A stretch of DNA of 45,154 nucleotides from Bacteroidales bacterium (GCA_016938235.1 JAFGVA010000198.1:128752-173905); one strand, 5' to 3'; shown: positions 36,093-45,002, numbered from the stretch's first letter. Numbers and translations are program-made. Notes: generated by a model not told the origin, from the letters alone.

Positions 36093-38363
36093 CTATTTCA
36101 AAAACACCCTTGCAGTTTTATCTCCTGCCTGAATAGTAATATATCCAGGCTCAAAGGTCCATTTGTTAATATTATTTACAAACATAAAATCTCTCCCCGA
36201 AAGCTGGAAACTCAAATCAACAGATTCACCTGAATTTAGTTCAGGTTTTTGAAATCCCCTCAGGCGTTTTACCGGAGGCGAAATGCTAGCTATTTCATCA
36301 GAAACATAGAGGAGAACAGCTTCTTTCCCCTTCATATTGCCCGTATTCCTTAGCTTAACCCAAATCTGCAGCGTATCGCTGATTGAAATTGTATCGGCGC
36401 TTAATTTTGGAATCCCATATTCAAAAGTGGTATAACTTAATCCTGTTCCAAACTCATACTGGGGTGTAAATCCATTGAGTCCGAAATTCACATCTCTTTC
36501 ATCGCTTAGCTGATGATCATAGGTCCACAAAGAACCGGAATACCTGGGCCAAGTGTATGGTAATTTACCCGATGGATTAATTTTTCCAAAAAGAATATCG
36601 GCAATAGCCCTTCCACCTTCATTTCCGGGTAAAAATGCCATTATTGCAGCCTGCACTTTACCTTCAATTTCCCTGATAATACGAGGCCGTCCCTGAACCA
36701 TAACCAGTATTATTGGCTTACCGGTTTCAGCAAGTGCTTTAACAAGATTTTGTTGCGCTTCCGGAAGGTCGAGTTCTTCAATGTCACTGGGTTTTTCTGT
36801 GGCAGGTATTTCACCTACACAAGTAATAATCACATCGCACTTTTGAGCCTTGTTAACTGTTTCCTGAATATCTGTTTCTTTTGTATAATCGGTTCCCTGG
36901 CTGAAGAGTACATTGTTTTTCCCGGCATTTTTCTGAATTGCATCCAGAATGGTAAGCTTATCCTTATCGTTATATTGCGGATCCTGCCCTGCCCAGGTTC
37001 TGGACCAACCACCATTAAGGTAGTTCAGCGAATTTGCTGCCACCCCTGTAACCAGTATCTTTTTTCCTGTTTGAAGAGGTAGAATGTCGGCTTCATTTTT
37101 CAATAATACAATACTTTCGCCTGCAGCCTGATAATTCATCTCATGCGATTCCTGTTTTGAAAAACCGGGATATTTCTGTTTTTCAAAAAGAGGATCGGTA
37201 AATACACCTGATTTATATTTCAGGTATAAAATTCTTCTTACAGCATCGTTAATTCTTGATTCAGGAACTTCTCCGGTTTTTACTAAATCAATCAGGTGCA
37301 CTGCAAAGCTTTCATCATAAGGCTCCATGCACATATCTATACCAGCAAGAACGCTCATTTTCACTGCTTCGCGTTCGTCTTTTGCAACCTTATGCACACT
37401 CACCAGATTATCGAGGTCGTTCCAATCTGTAATAACAACTCCTTTAAAACCCAGTTCATCCTTCAGTAAATCCGTTAACAGCCACTTGTCGGTATGCGAT
37501 GGTGTTCCATTCAAGGTTCCCGAAGCCACCATAATGGAAAGCAGTCCATTATCAATTGCCTTTTCGAAAGGAGGCAGTAATATCTCACGAATCATTCTCT
37601 CGGGCATAATAACCGGAGAGCGATCTTTCCCATTGTAAGATGCTCCATAACCCAGAAAATGTTTTGCGCAGGCTACCACATGTTCCTGTCCGGCCGGATT
37701 ATCTCCCTGCATGCCATCTATCATAGCCTGTCCCATCTCAGAGGTCAGGAAAATATCCTCACCAAAGGTTTCATAGATACGTCCCCAAAGAGGATTCCGG
37801 GCAACATCGAGAACAGGGGAGTAATTCCAGGGTATGGCACAGGCCTTTAATTCATAAGCAGTAACCTGTGCAGCACCTTTGGCCAGTTCACGGTTAAAGC
37901 TTGCAGCAACATTTATCTGATGCGGAAACATAACCGAACCAGCTGTATAATTAGCACCATGTGCCGCATCAATTCCATATAAAAGTGGAATTTTCAGCCT
38001 GGTTTTATTTATTGCTATATCCTGAACTGCTCCAATGTAATGTCTCCACTCTTCGGGTGTTAAGGGATAATTTCCAAGGTTCTGCACCGAACCTGCTCCA
38101 TATTTAACCAGGATGCGATTAACTTTTGCAGTATCGAATCTGAGCGTATCGCGTGTGGAATAGAAAGGACCTTCTAATAATGCCGGAAGTCCAACATTCA
38201 GCATTTGCCCGACTTTTTCTTCGAGAGTCATACTTGCAAGAATACTATCAGCTTTCCGATAGATTTCCTGATCTGCTTCTTCGTATTGAATAGTTGTTTT
38301 ACAAGCTGATAAAAGGATATAAAATATACTTAAACCAAGTATGAATCTTCCGGGTTTTAACAT
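36093..38363 (-). CDS. GH3 beta-glucosidase lipoprotein
   Basis: Exo-acting retaining glycosidase of family 3, 756 aa, exported as a lipoprotein (lipobox LLSAC, Cys21). The N-terminal barrel has MTLEEKVGQM, PLLYGIDAAHGAN, CAKHFLGYG and the nucleophile motif GVVITDWNDL with Asp313. The second domain has GESIVLLKNEADILPL and TCVGEIPATE. The end has a fibronectin-III-like fold (ILFGKINPSGKLPYTWPRY, FGTGLSYTTFEYG). Length and domain order are normal for the family. It probably trims glucose from oligosaccharides in the periplasm or at the outer membrane. It follows the GH158-like gene by 23 bp. Its sequence differs clearly from the GH3 at 41308-43548, suggesting different linkage or chain preference. 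Confidence 0.92.
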   Translation of the reverse strand: MLKPGRFILGLSIFYILLSACKTTIQYEEADQEIYRKADSILASMTLEEKVGQMLNVGLPALLEGPFYSTRDTLRFDTAKVNRILVKYGAGSVQNLGNYPLTPEEWRHYIGAVQDIAINKTRLKIPLLYGIDAAHGANYTAGSVMFPHQINVAASFNRELAKGAAQVTAYELKACAIPWNYSPVLDVARNPLWGRIYETFGEDIFLTSEMGQAMIDGMQGDNPAGQEHVVACAKHFLGYGASYNGKDRSPVIMPERMIREILLPPFEKAIDNGLLSIMVASGTLNGTPSHTDKWLLTDLLKDELGFKGVVITDWNDLDNLVSVHKVAKDEREAVKMSVLAGIDMCMEPYDESFAVHLIDLVKTGEVPESRINDAVRRILYLKYKSGVFTDPLFEKQKYPGFSKQESHEMNYQAAGESIVLLKNEADILPLQTGKKILVTGVAANSLNYLNGGWSRTWAGQDPQYNDKDKLTILDAIQKNAGKNNVLFSQGTDYTKETDIQETVNKAQKCDVIITCVGEIPATEKPSDIEELDLPEAQQNLVKALAETGKPIILVMVQGRPRIIREIEGKVQAAIMAFLPGNEGGRAIADILFGKINPSGKLPYTWPRYSGSLWTYDHQLSDERDVNFGLNGFTPQYEFGTGLSYTTFEYGIPKLSADTISISDTLQIWVKLRNTGNMKGKEAVLLYVSDEIASISPPVKRLRGFQKPELNSGESVDLSFQLSGRDFMFVNNINKWTFEPGYITIQAGDKTARVFLK

Positions 38364-38386
38364 ATCAGTTAAAATAAACCTTTATT

Positions 38387-39694
38387 TTACTCTTCAACAA
38401 AAAATGGAATATTGGCAGTAGCTGCATTTTTATGGCTGTCCTGCACATATATAAATATTCGATAGGCACCAGGAGTTTCAGGCAAATCAAAAACTTCATT
38501 TTCGGTACCTTTATAGGTCAGTACTGTATTCGGACGATTTTCAAAATCTCCACCATCACCCAAATCTGTGCTCTCAGGCATAATCTCCCATGTATAGGCT
38601 AGTGTATCATTTTCATAATCTCTGGCATAAACAACAGCATTGAGCTTGTCCTCTTCTTTCAGTTTTATGAAATCGTATGCTGTTAATCCGTTTAGTCGGA
38701 AAGAGTCGAGTGTTGGGCATCGATTTTCAGGCCATTTTCCGGTCCATAAATAATGCATGGCATCAACAGTTTCTGTTTCATCGCCATTTTCAAGAAACAT
38801 ACCATACCAGGTTGGAGTTCTTTCCTGTTTTTGTCCCCAAAGGAAAACATAAGAACCCAGGCAATTATCTTTATCGGCCTCAATGGCTACTTTGTAACGG
38901 TGAATAAAAGCTTCCGCTTTTTCTTTACTGGTTTGCTCGATGTTTGCACCCCAAGGAGTTGAAGGGACTTCCCAGTGACCGGTTGCACCCCATTCGGTAA
39001 CCATATAAGGGCCATCCCAGCCTGTATCTGCTATTCGCTGTTGCAGATTAACAATGTCGCCATACATCTGAATGCTCAGAAAATCAATATCTGTGCATCG
39101 CTGTTTAATTTCATCAACCTCGGTTTTACCAATACCAGCTGTAGTTGTTGTAGTAACATGGTTTGGATCAATTTCATGTATCATCTTTGAAATATCGTTA
39201 ACTGCATCGTAAACACGCCAGTCTTCTGTTCTAAGATTTAATTCATTGCCGATGGCCCAACCTAATAATGCAGGATGATCTTTTAAACGCATTACTTCAC
39301 CTTTCAGGTATTCGAATTGCTCATTAACCCAGGCAGTATCGCCATAGTCATGACCATGCCTCTGACGACCGACTTCGAGCCCCATTAAAACCAGGAGACC
39401 ACTTTCCTGAGCACGATCCAATACCTCTATGGCATCTTGCTGACCATTCTCTGTCCTCCATGTTCTGAATGAATTTGCACCATGTTCGCCCAGTGCTTCG
39501 ATTTTTCCGAATTCACAACCTGCACCCTTCACAAAAAATTCGTCGCCGTCAACAAACAGGCGGTATTTTCCTTCTTCCAATTGTTTAAGCTCCACTTTTA
39601 CAGGACCTTTAGCATCTTTTTTTTCAGTTGTTTTACAACTCATCATTAGCGATAATGATAATACAATAAAAAACAAGTTCTTTATAGTCTTCAT
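38387..39694 (-). CDS. Clan GH-A glycosidase lipoprotein, GH158-like (endo-beta-1,3-glucanase candidate)
   Basis: Lipoprotein of 435 aa (lipobox LMMSC, Cys20). The TIM barrel contains FFVKGAGCEFG, NSFRTWR, LLGWAIGNELN with candidate acid/base Glu151, and YMVTEWGATGHWE with candidate nucleophile Glu234. SYVFLWGQKQERTPTWYGMF follows, then a C-terminal Ig-like domain (about 325-435, TPGAYRIFIYVQDSHKN). The 83-residue spacing of the two Glu residues and the barrel-plus-Ig layout fit my memory of the GH158 laminarin-cutting enzymes of Bacteroides, but general annotation would be GH2-type TIM barrel. It lies between a sugar porter and a GH3 gene. Specificity for beta-1,3-glucan is inferred from this and the phosphorylase. 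Confidence 0.78.
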   Translation of the reverse strand: MKTIKNLFFIVLSLSLMMSCKTTEKKDAKGPVKVELKQLEEGKYRLFVDGDEFFVKGAGCEFGKIEALGEHGANSFRTWRTENGQQDAIEVLDRAQESGLLVLMGLEVGRQRHGHDYGDTAWVNEQFEYLKGEVMRLKDHPALLGWAIGNELNLRTEDWRVYDAVNDISKMIHEIDPNHVTTTTTAGIGKTEVDEIKQRCTDIDFLSIQMYGDIVNLQQRIADTGWDGPYMVTEWGATGHWEVPSTPWGANIEQTSKEKAEAFIHRYKVAIEADKDNCLGSYVFLWGQKQERTPTWYGMFLENGDETETVDAMHYLWTGKWPENRCPTLDSFRLNGLTAYDFIKLKEEDKLNAVVYARDYENDTLAYTWEIMPESTDLGDGGDFENRPNTVLTYKGTENEVFDLPETPGAYRIFIYVQDSHKNAATANIPFFVEE

Positions 39695-39722
39695 AATTAC
39701 AATTTTTTATCCTGATTTAAAC

Positions 39723-41300
39723 TTATTCCTTTACTAAAAGTTCTTCAAGCTCTTCGAGTGACTTGCCCTTTGTTTCGGGGATTTTTAATAGCACAAAAAC
39801 TAAGCCGGCAACAGCAAACATGCCATATATAAAATAGGTACCCGAGCTTCCTATATTGTTGAGTTCCCATGGAAATATCTGCTGTACAGAAAAGCTGATT
39901 GCCGAATTTATAACACCAACAAAAGATATTGCCAGCCCCCTAAGCCTGTCGGGGAATAATTCAGAAAACAAAATCCACATCACAGGTCCGAGTGAAACAG
40001 CAAACGAAGCAACAAAGCCAATAATACTAATAAGTACCAACCATGAATTAATGGTGATTGCTGCGGTAAGAATATCACTTTCATACTTTCTTGCAACATT
40101 GTCACCTAAAACTTCAAAGACCTTGTCTTTAAATTCAACGTCGTTCTTAAATGTTGTGCCTTCAAGCTGTTTTACAGCACTAAACTCAGCATAATTTTCA
40201 TGTAGCTCAAGCTTTGCAATAGCTGCAGAATCTAATTTATACTCAGCACTTCTGAAACCCGATGCCAGCATAAACATGGTGATTATAATGCCTGCAAGGC
40301 CAAATGCCAGTAATGGTTTACGACCTAACCTGTCAACAAATGCAATGGCAACAATTGTGAAAACAAGATTGGTTAATCCAATAATCACGGCATTTGCAAA
40401 AGAGGCATCGGTACCAATTCCGGTTTGTTCAAAAATCATAGGAGCATAAAAGAAAACAGCATTAATACCAGTTATCTGCTGCAGAATTGCAATAACAACA
40501 CCTATTGTAAGTACAAATTTCATAGCCGGTTTAAATAACTCCTTCAATGGCAGCTTTGTACTTACTGTATCGCTTTTAAGCGATTTCTTAATTGCTTCGT
40601 ATTCTTTGCTGGCATTTTCCTCTCCTTCAAATCTTGCCATTACTTTAACGGCCTGATCATCTAATCCTCTCATGGCCAACCAACGCGGACTTTCCGGAAC
40701 GGTAAAAAGAAACAGGAAGTAAAGAATAGCAGGCAATGCCTCTAAAGCCAGCATATACCTCCAGTTATTACCCTGTATATTTAAATTCATGGCAAAATCT
40801 GAGCCTGAATCACCCATCTGAAGAATCATGTAATTGGTGAAAAAGGCAGCTGACAAACCAATAACAATATTTAGCTGGTTGAATGACACCAACCTTCCCC
40901 TGCTTTTTGGAGGAGCAATTTCTGCTATATACATCGGGGGTACTATTAATGCCGCCCCAACTCCTAAACCGCCAATCATTCTGGCAATTATCAGGTGAAT
41001 ATAATTCGGCGATAATGCGGAATAGACTGCCGATATGAAAAACAACGATGCGGCATATATCAACGTTTTTTTGCGGCCTATTTTATCTGATACGGGACCT
41101 GCAAATAACATCGCTATTGTTGAGGTCAATGTTAGACAGGCAACAGCAAATCCCTTTTGAACATCCGTTAATTCAAATTCGATATTTATAAACTTGATTG
41201 CTCCGGAAATAACGGATGCATCAAACCCCATTAAAAATCCACCTAACGCAACTGTCAGGGCAACGATTATAAGGTTAAAACTGCTATTGGTTTTAGACAT
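39723..41300 (-). CDS. Sugar-porter family MFS transporter
   Basis: Inner-membrane 12-helix secondary transporter of 525 aa. Sugar-porter signatures are clear: GFDASVISGAI near the start, GPVSDKIGRKKTLIYAA in the loop 2-3 region, PPMYIAEIAPPKSRGRLVS, PESPRWLAMRG before the central loop, QQITGINAVFFYAPMIF, DRLGRKPLL, and PETKGKSLEELEELL at the C-terminus. An extended loop of about 65 residues (about 348-414) between helices 9 and 10 is larger than usual and predicted periplasmic. It probably imports glucose or small gluco-oligosaccharides by proton symport. It lies 7 bp after the upstream GH3 gene, so these two are tightly linked, and 28 bp before the GH158-like gene. Confidence 0.93.
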   Translation of the reverse strand: MSKTNSSFNLIIVALTVALGGFLMGFDASVISGAIKFINIEFELTDVQKGFAVACLTLTSTIAMLFAGPVSDKIGRKKTLIYAASLFFISAVYSALSPNYIHLIIARMIGGLGVGAALIVPPMYIAEIAPPKSRGRLVSFNQLNIVIGLSAAFFTNYMILQMGDSGSDFAMNLNIQGNNWRYMLALEALPAILYFLFLFTVPESPRWLAMRGLDDQAVKVMARFEGEENASKEYEAIKKSLKSDTVSTKLPLKELFKPAMKFVLTIGVVIAILQQITGINAVFFYAPMIFEQTGIGTDASFANAVIIGLTNLVFTIVAIAFVDRLGRKPLLAFGLAGIIITMFMLASGFRSAEYKLDSAAIAKLELHENYAEFSAVKQLEGTTFKNDVEFKDKVFEVLGDNVARKYESDILTAAITINSWLVLISIIGFVASFAVSLGPVMWILFSELFPDRLRGLAISFVGVINSAISFSVQQIFPWELNNIGSSGTYFIYGMFAVAGLVFVLLKIPETKGKSLEELEELLVKE

Positions 41301-41307
41301 ATTTGTA

Positions 41308-43548
41308 TTATTTAATTGTGAATTGTATATTTAGTTCAAGGTCTGAATTACTCCCTATTCCGGCTAAAAAATCACCAGATTCCGTAACATAATTCATTTC
41401 CTGATCATGAAATCCCAGGGAATTAGTTGGTACTGAAAAATCAACTTCTGCTGAATCACCGGCAGCAATGAATACTTTCTTGAAATCTTCGAGCTGTTTT
41501 ACCGGACGTGTTCTGCTTCCAACCAAATCTCTAACATAGAGCTGAACAACCTCTTTAGCATCGGTTTTTCCTGTGTTCACTACTGTAACACTGAATTTAA
41601 TTGTATCGCCTAAATTATAAACCGCTTTTTCAACTTTCTGATTTGAATATTCAAAACTGGTATAGGATAATCCATAGCCAAAAGGAAACCAGGGTTTAAA
41701 GCCATAATCGATATAATGATTGGTGTTTCCCACAGATAATTGAAATGCCTCAGGAGGTATTTCGTACATACGTTCCCATGTTTCATCTGACGCCGGTTTC
41801 CCGGAGTTTTTCTGAGCATAATAAATGGGGATTTGTCCAACTGTTCTTGGAAAGGTGACCGGAAGTTTGCCTGATGGTGATTCCTGACCAAAAAGTACAT
41901 CGGCCACAGCGGGACCAGCCATAGTTCCCGGATGCCAGGCATAAAGTATCGCGTCTAATTCTTTTGCCGATTCCTCAAAGGTCAGAGGCCTGCCAGCCAT
42001 CACAACAGCAACAATTGGTTTTCCGGTTTTAGCAATTTCGGTAATCAGTTCTTCCTGCAAACCCGGCAGGGAAATATCGGCGCGACAATGGGATTCTCCG
42101 GATAAAATGGATTCTTCTCCAATAAATAATAAAACCACATCGGATTGTTTTGCAGCATCAATTGCTTTTGCAAAACCTGTTCTATTCATTGTTCGGCTTA
42201 TATCCATACCCGGAGCATAAATCACCTTATCTTTACCGCAATAATCCTGAATTGCCTGCAAGGGTGTAGTTGAATTTGCCTTATTGCCGTCAAAAATCCA
42301 GGTTCCAAGCTGGTCGTGGGGAGCATCTGCAAGCGGCCCTATTACAGCTACTTTACGAATATTATCTTTTTTAAGGGGCAGAACTGCCGATTCGTTTTTC
42401 AATAAAACGAGACTCTCTCTTGCTATATTCCTTGAAAGTTGTTTGTGTTCGTCATTTAACACTGCAGGATAATCGTCTGGATTTGTATAAGGATTTTCAA
42501 ACAATCCCATTTTAAATTTAATGGTGAGAATATCTCTTACTGCTTCATTAATAAGTTCCTCACCAACCACGCCTGAATTCACCATCTCTTTGAGGTACGT
42601 CTCATAACAGGTACTGGCCATTTCCATATCACAACCTGCTGTAAATGATTTATAAGCCGCATCTTTATTATCATGGGCGTAGCCATGAACCACCAGTTGT
42701 CGGACTGATTCCCAATCGCTTACTACGAAACCCTTAAAATTCCATTCGTCACGTAATACTTTGCTTAAAAGAAACTTGTTCCCTGTTGCCGGGATACCGT
42801 TTATTTCGTTAAAAGCAGCCATAAAAGTTCCGGCTTCAGCCTCAACTGCTGCTTTAAATGGTGGCAGATAAACATCGCGTAATTCATTTTCCGGAACAGC
42901 TACAGTATGATAATCTCTGCCTGCTTCCGCAGCTCCGTATGCTGCAAAGTGTTTTGCACAGGCAAGCATCGAGTTTTTACCTGATAGCTCTTCGCCCTGA
43001 TAACCTTTAATTGTTGCAACCCCCATTGCTGAAGTGAGCACAGGATCTTCACCGTAACCTTCGGCAATTCTGCCCCAACGCGGGTCGCGGGTTACATCAA
43101 TCATAGGAGAAAAGGTCCATCGTATTCCGCTGGAACGCGCTTCGGTGGCCGACATAGCAGCGCCTTCTTTAACCAGATCAGGATTCCACGTTGCCGCCTG
43201 ACCGAGCGGAATAGGCAAAACAGTGTTAAAACCATGTATTACATCACGGGCAAAAATTAAGGGTATTCCCAACCTGCTTTCTTCCATTGCAACCCGCTGT
43301 AGTTGATTCTGTGCTAAAACATCAATTTCATTTAAAACGGAACTTAAGGCTCCTGCTCTTACCAGGCTATCCATTCCGGCAGCGCCATTCTTTTGTATAA
43401 GCTGCCCGATTTTCTCATCCAGTGTCATCTGCTTTATTAAAGCATTTACCCTGGTATCAATTGCAGCTTGCTGATTATTGGTTTTTTCTGTAGAACATGT
43501 AAACTGGAAAAGTGTTAGAACTAATAACAAATGGATGAGTTTCTTCAT
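41308..43548 (-). CDS. bglX: GH3 beta-glucosidase, BglX-like lipoprotein
   Basis: Retaining exo-beta-glucosidase of 746 aa; a signal with lipobox-like FQFTC (Cys18) suggests a lipoprotein. GH3 features: MTLDEKIGQL, PLIFARDVIHGF, MIDVTRDPRWGRIAEGYGEDP, LACAKHFAAYGAAEAGRDY and the nucleophile motif GFVVSDWESV with Asp278. Then RESLVLLKNESAVLPLKKDN, FIGEESILSGESHCR (the characteristic BglX second-domain motif with Glu), and a C-terminal Fn3-like domain (FPFGYGLSYTSFEYS). It is the first gene of the five-gene glucan run, with a good promoter candidate at 43580-43610. The name bglX is by similarity only. Confidence 0.93.
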   Translation of the reverse strand: MKKLIHLLLVLTLFQFTCSTEKTNNQQAAIDTRVNALIKQMTLDEKIGQLIQKNGAAGMDSLVRAGALSSVLNEIDVLAQNQLQRVAMEESRLGIPLIFARDVIHGFNTVLPIPLGQAATWNPDLVKEGAAMSATEARSSGIRWTFSPMIDVTRDPRWGRIAEGYGEDPVLTSAMGVATIKGYQGEELSGKNSMLACAKHFAAYGAAEAGRDYHTVAVPENELRDVYLPPFKAAVEAEAGTFMAAFNEINGIPATGNKFLLSKVLRDEWNFKGFVVSDWESVRQLVVHGYAHDNKDAAYKSFTAGCDMEMASTCYETYLKEMVNSGVVGEELINEAVRDILTIKFKMGLFENPYTNPDDYPAVLNDEHKQLSRNIARESLVLLKNESAVLPLKKDNIRKVAVIGPLADAPHDQLGTWIFDGNKANSTTPLQAIQDYCGKDKVIYAPGMDISRTMNRTGFAKAIDAAKQSDVVLLFIGEESILSGESHCRADISLPGLQEELITEIAKTGKPIVAVVMAGRPLTFEESAKELDAILYAWHPGTMAGPAVADVLFGQESPSGKLPVTFPRTVGQIPIYYAQKNSGKPASDETWERMYEIPPEAFQLSVGNTNHYIDYGFKPWFPFGYGLSYTSFEYSNQKVEKAVYNLGDTIKFSVTVVNTGKTDAKEVVQLYVRDLVGSRTRPVKQLEDFKKVFIAAGDSAEVDFSVPTNSLGFHDQEMNYVTESGDFLAGIGSNSDLELNIQFTIK

Positions 43549-43579
43549 TCTGGAATTGGATTAGTTTATTTTGGTAAAA

Positions 43580-43610
43580 CAAAAATATATGGCAGTGATT
43601 AAGATGCCAA
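43580..43610 (-). promoter_or_regulatory. Candidate promoter of the glucan-utilisation operon
   Basis: On the minus strand TTG (43610-43608) is followed after 20 bp by TATTTTTG (43587-43580), an exact TAnnTTTG element. The first GH3 gene starts 31 bp downstream at 43548. No intrinsic terminator was seen inside the run 43548-32567. Confidence 0.5.
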
Positions 43611-43820
43611 CTAAACATCCACATTTTGGGTACTTCACAACAAATAAAAATCTACGTCAAACTTACTTCACAAATATGCATTGCGCTGATTTGCTGTTTG
43701 TTTACAAAATACTGAAGGAAAACCTGTAAAATGATTGGCAGAACTGTTTTACAGAGAAAACATGCATTTTAACGAACTGCCTTTTAATTTAAATGAATTT
43801 ATCCGGAGAAGCCCTTTTTT

Positions 43821-44012
43821 CTATAAATAATCAGAAAACAACTCATCAAAATGATTGTTAAACCACTTATCAATAACGTATTTTCTAAAACGCCACTCCT
43901 TACCCAGTTTAGCTGCAGGAATTTTATTGTTCTGAGCCCAGGTATATATAGTCTGCGGTTTCAGCTTTAAATATTTAGCCACCTCTTCGAGTGTCATTAT
44001 ATCATCGTTCAT
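43821..44012 (-). CDS. Excisionase-type helix-turn-helix DNA-binding protein
   Basis: Small DNA-binding protein of 63 aa of the MerR-like HTH_17/excisionase family: MTLEEVAKYLKLKPQTIYTW is the helix-turn-helix, followed by the wing AAKLGKEWRFRK and a terminal helix VIDKWFNN. These proteins are called excisionases after phage Xis but are often ordinary regulators. No integrase, attachment site or phage gene is near, so a regulator role is more likely. It starts only 3 bp after the membrane-protein gene upstream (44016-44795), pointing to translational coupling. Its target is unknown; its own operon promoter is one option. Confidence 0.87.
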   Translation of the reverse strand: MNDDIMTLEEVAKYLKLKPQTIYTWAQNNKIPAAKLGKEWRFRKYVIDKWFNNHFDELFSDYL

Positions 44013-44015
44013 ACT

Positions 44016-44795
44016 TTACTTATTTTCTTTTAAAAGAGATGGTAAGCTATCACTGGCAACTTCAGGTTGATAAAGATTTGTTTTATACCGGCTTTTCACA
44101 TTTGCTTTTTTGTCTTTATCCCCTAACTGCTCAATAGAATATACTATGGCTGTATAAAAATTACCTTCATACTTTCTGAAAAGCTTAAATTCTTCTCCTT
44201 TATCACTCATAAAAGGCCGTAAATTCCAGGCTAGCTGTATGCCAACAAAGGCTAAAATTACTACCCATACTCTAAAAACAACAACCCCTGTCTGTGGGTA
44301 AATGCTTTTCTTTTCGCAGGCATATTTTAGAGCATCGAGCATCAATTTCATTCCAAAAATACCAGCAAAAAGAAATACACCTACATGTAATAATTGCAGA
44401 AAATGGTAATTGTTACCTGTAACCAGAAAAAACATTACAATAGGTGCAAATGAAAGAGTAATTGTGGCAGAAAGCAAAAAACCACTTAATATTATTAAAA
44501 CCATTTGTCTGAAGGTCATTTGCGAACCCAACACCTGCTGAATAATATAAAAAGACGGGAAACATATTAGCAGTGAAGTAATAAAAAGAAACATCATTTT
44601 GAGGCCGGCAACAAAAGCCTGCAAAAAGCTATGATACCCACCCATGATAAGCCCGTAAAGCAAACCAAAAAGGCAAATTGTTAGTATCTGTTTGGTAATA
44701 ATTCTGTTTGAGTCTTTATTGGTTAACCCTTCAAAGAATGATTCTTTATCCTGAAAAACTCTAAAAACCTCGTGAAAACCGTTTGTTGAATTCAT
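44016..44795 (-). CDS. Multi-pass membrane protein (YIP1-like, unassigned)
   Basis: Integral membrane protein of 259 aa with about six predicted helices (about 34-54, 62-88, two within 95-125, 133-155, 170-190) flanked by a soluble N-terminus (1-33) and a polar C-terminal tail (about 192-259, ending KENK). I do not recognise a specific family; the helix pattern is reminiscent of bacterial Yip1-domain proteins. No catalytic motif was seen. The downstream HTH gene follows with a 3 bp gap, so the two form a unit, perhaps a membrane sensor plus DNA-binding partner, which is speculation. A promoter candidate lies at 44812-44842. Confidence 0.75.
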   Translation of the reverse strand: MNSTNGFHEVFRVFQDKESFFEGLTNKDSNRIITKQILTICLFGLLYGLIMGGYHSFLQAFVAGLKMMFLFITSLLICFPSFYIIQQVLGSQMTFRQMVLIILSGFLLSATITLSFAPIVMFFLVTGNNYHFLQLLHVGVFLFAGIFGMKLMLDALKYACEKKSIYPQTGVVVFRVWVVILAFVGIQLAWNLRPFMSDKGEEFKLFRKYEGNFYTAIVYSIEQLGDKDKKANVKSRYKTNLYQPEVASDSLPSLLKENK

Positions 44796-44811
44796 GGCTG
44801 TTAATTTTATT

Positions 44812-44842
44812 CAAAAATACGATCCAATAAAAAGAAAGTCAA
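44812..44842 (-). promoter_or_regulatory. Candidate promoter of the membrane-protein/HTH operon
   Basis: On the minus strand TTGACTTT begins at 44842 (TTG at 44842-44840) and, with 20 bp between TTG and the -7 box, TATTTTTG occupies 44819-44812. The start codon at 44795 is 17 bp downstream, giving a short leader. Confidence 0.5.
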
Positions 44843-44880
44843 GTTTTTGTTATTGTTTTTTACTGTTTTTTATTGTTTTA
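44841..44880. repeat. Helically phased T-tracts (10 bp period) upstream of the operon promoter
   Basis: Four T-tracts start at 44844, 44856, 44866 and 44876, the last three forming near-identical 10-mers (TATTGTTTTT, TACTGTTTTT, TATTGTTTTA). On the minus strand they are A-tracts directly upstream of the -33 element, in the position of an UP-like or curved-DNA activator region. Confidence 0.55.
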
Positions 44881-44994
44881 TGTGATATAAATACACCTAA
44901 ACTCCATTGCTGATTCATAAAACATTTCATACAGATTAGTTCTGCCCCATTTGAGAAAACCGCTGCATACAAGGAAATTTTGTCAGAAAATGGT

Positions 44995-45002
44995 TAAATT
45001 TG
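44995..45002 (+). promoter_or_regulatory. Candidate -7 promoter element of the right-edge gene
   Basis: TAAATTTG matches TAnnTTTG and lies 26 bp before the ATG at 45029. No -33 element at the expected spacing was found. Confidence 0.4.

Noticed and set aside
43821-44012. Prophage or integrative element marked by an excisionase
   Set aside because: No integrase, phage structural gene, direct-repeat attachment site or tRNA nearby.
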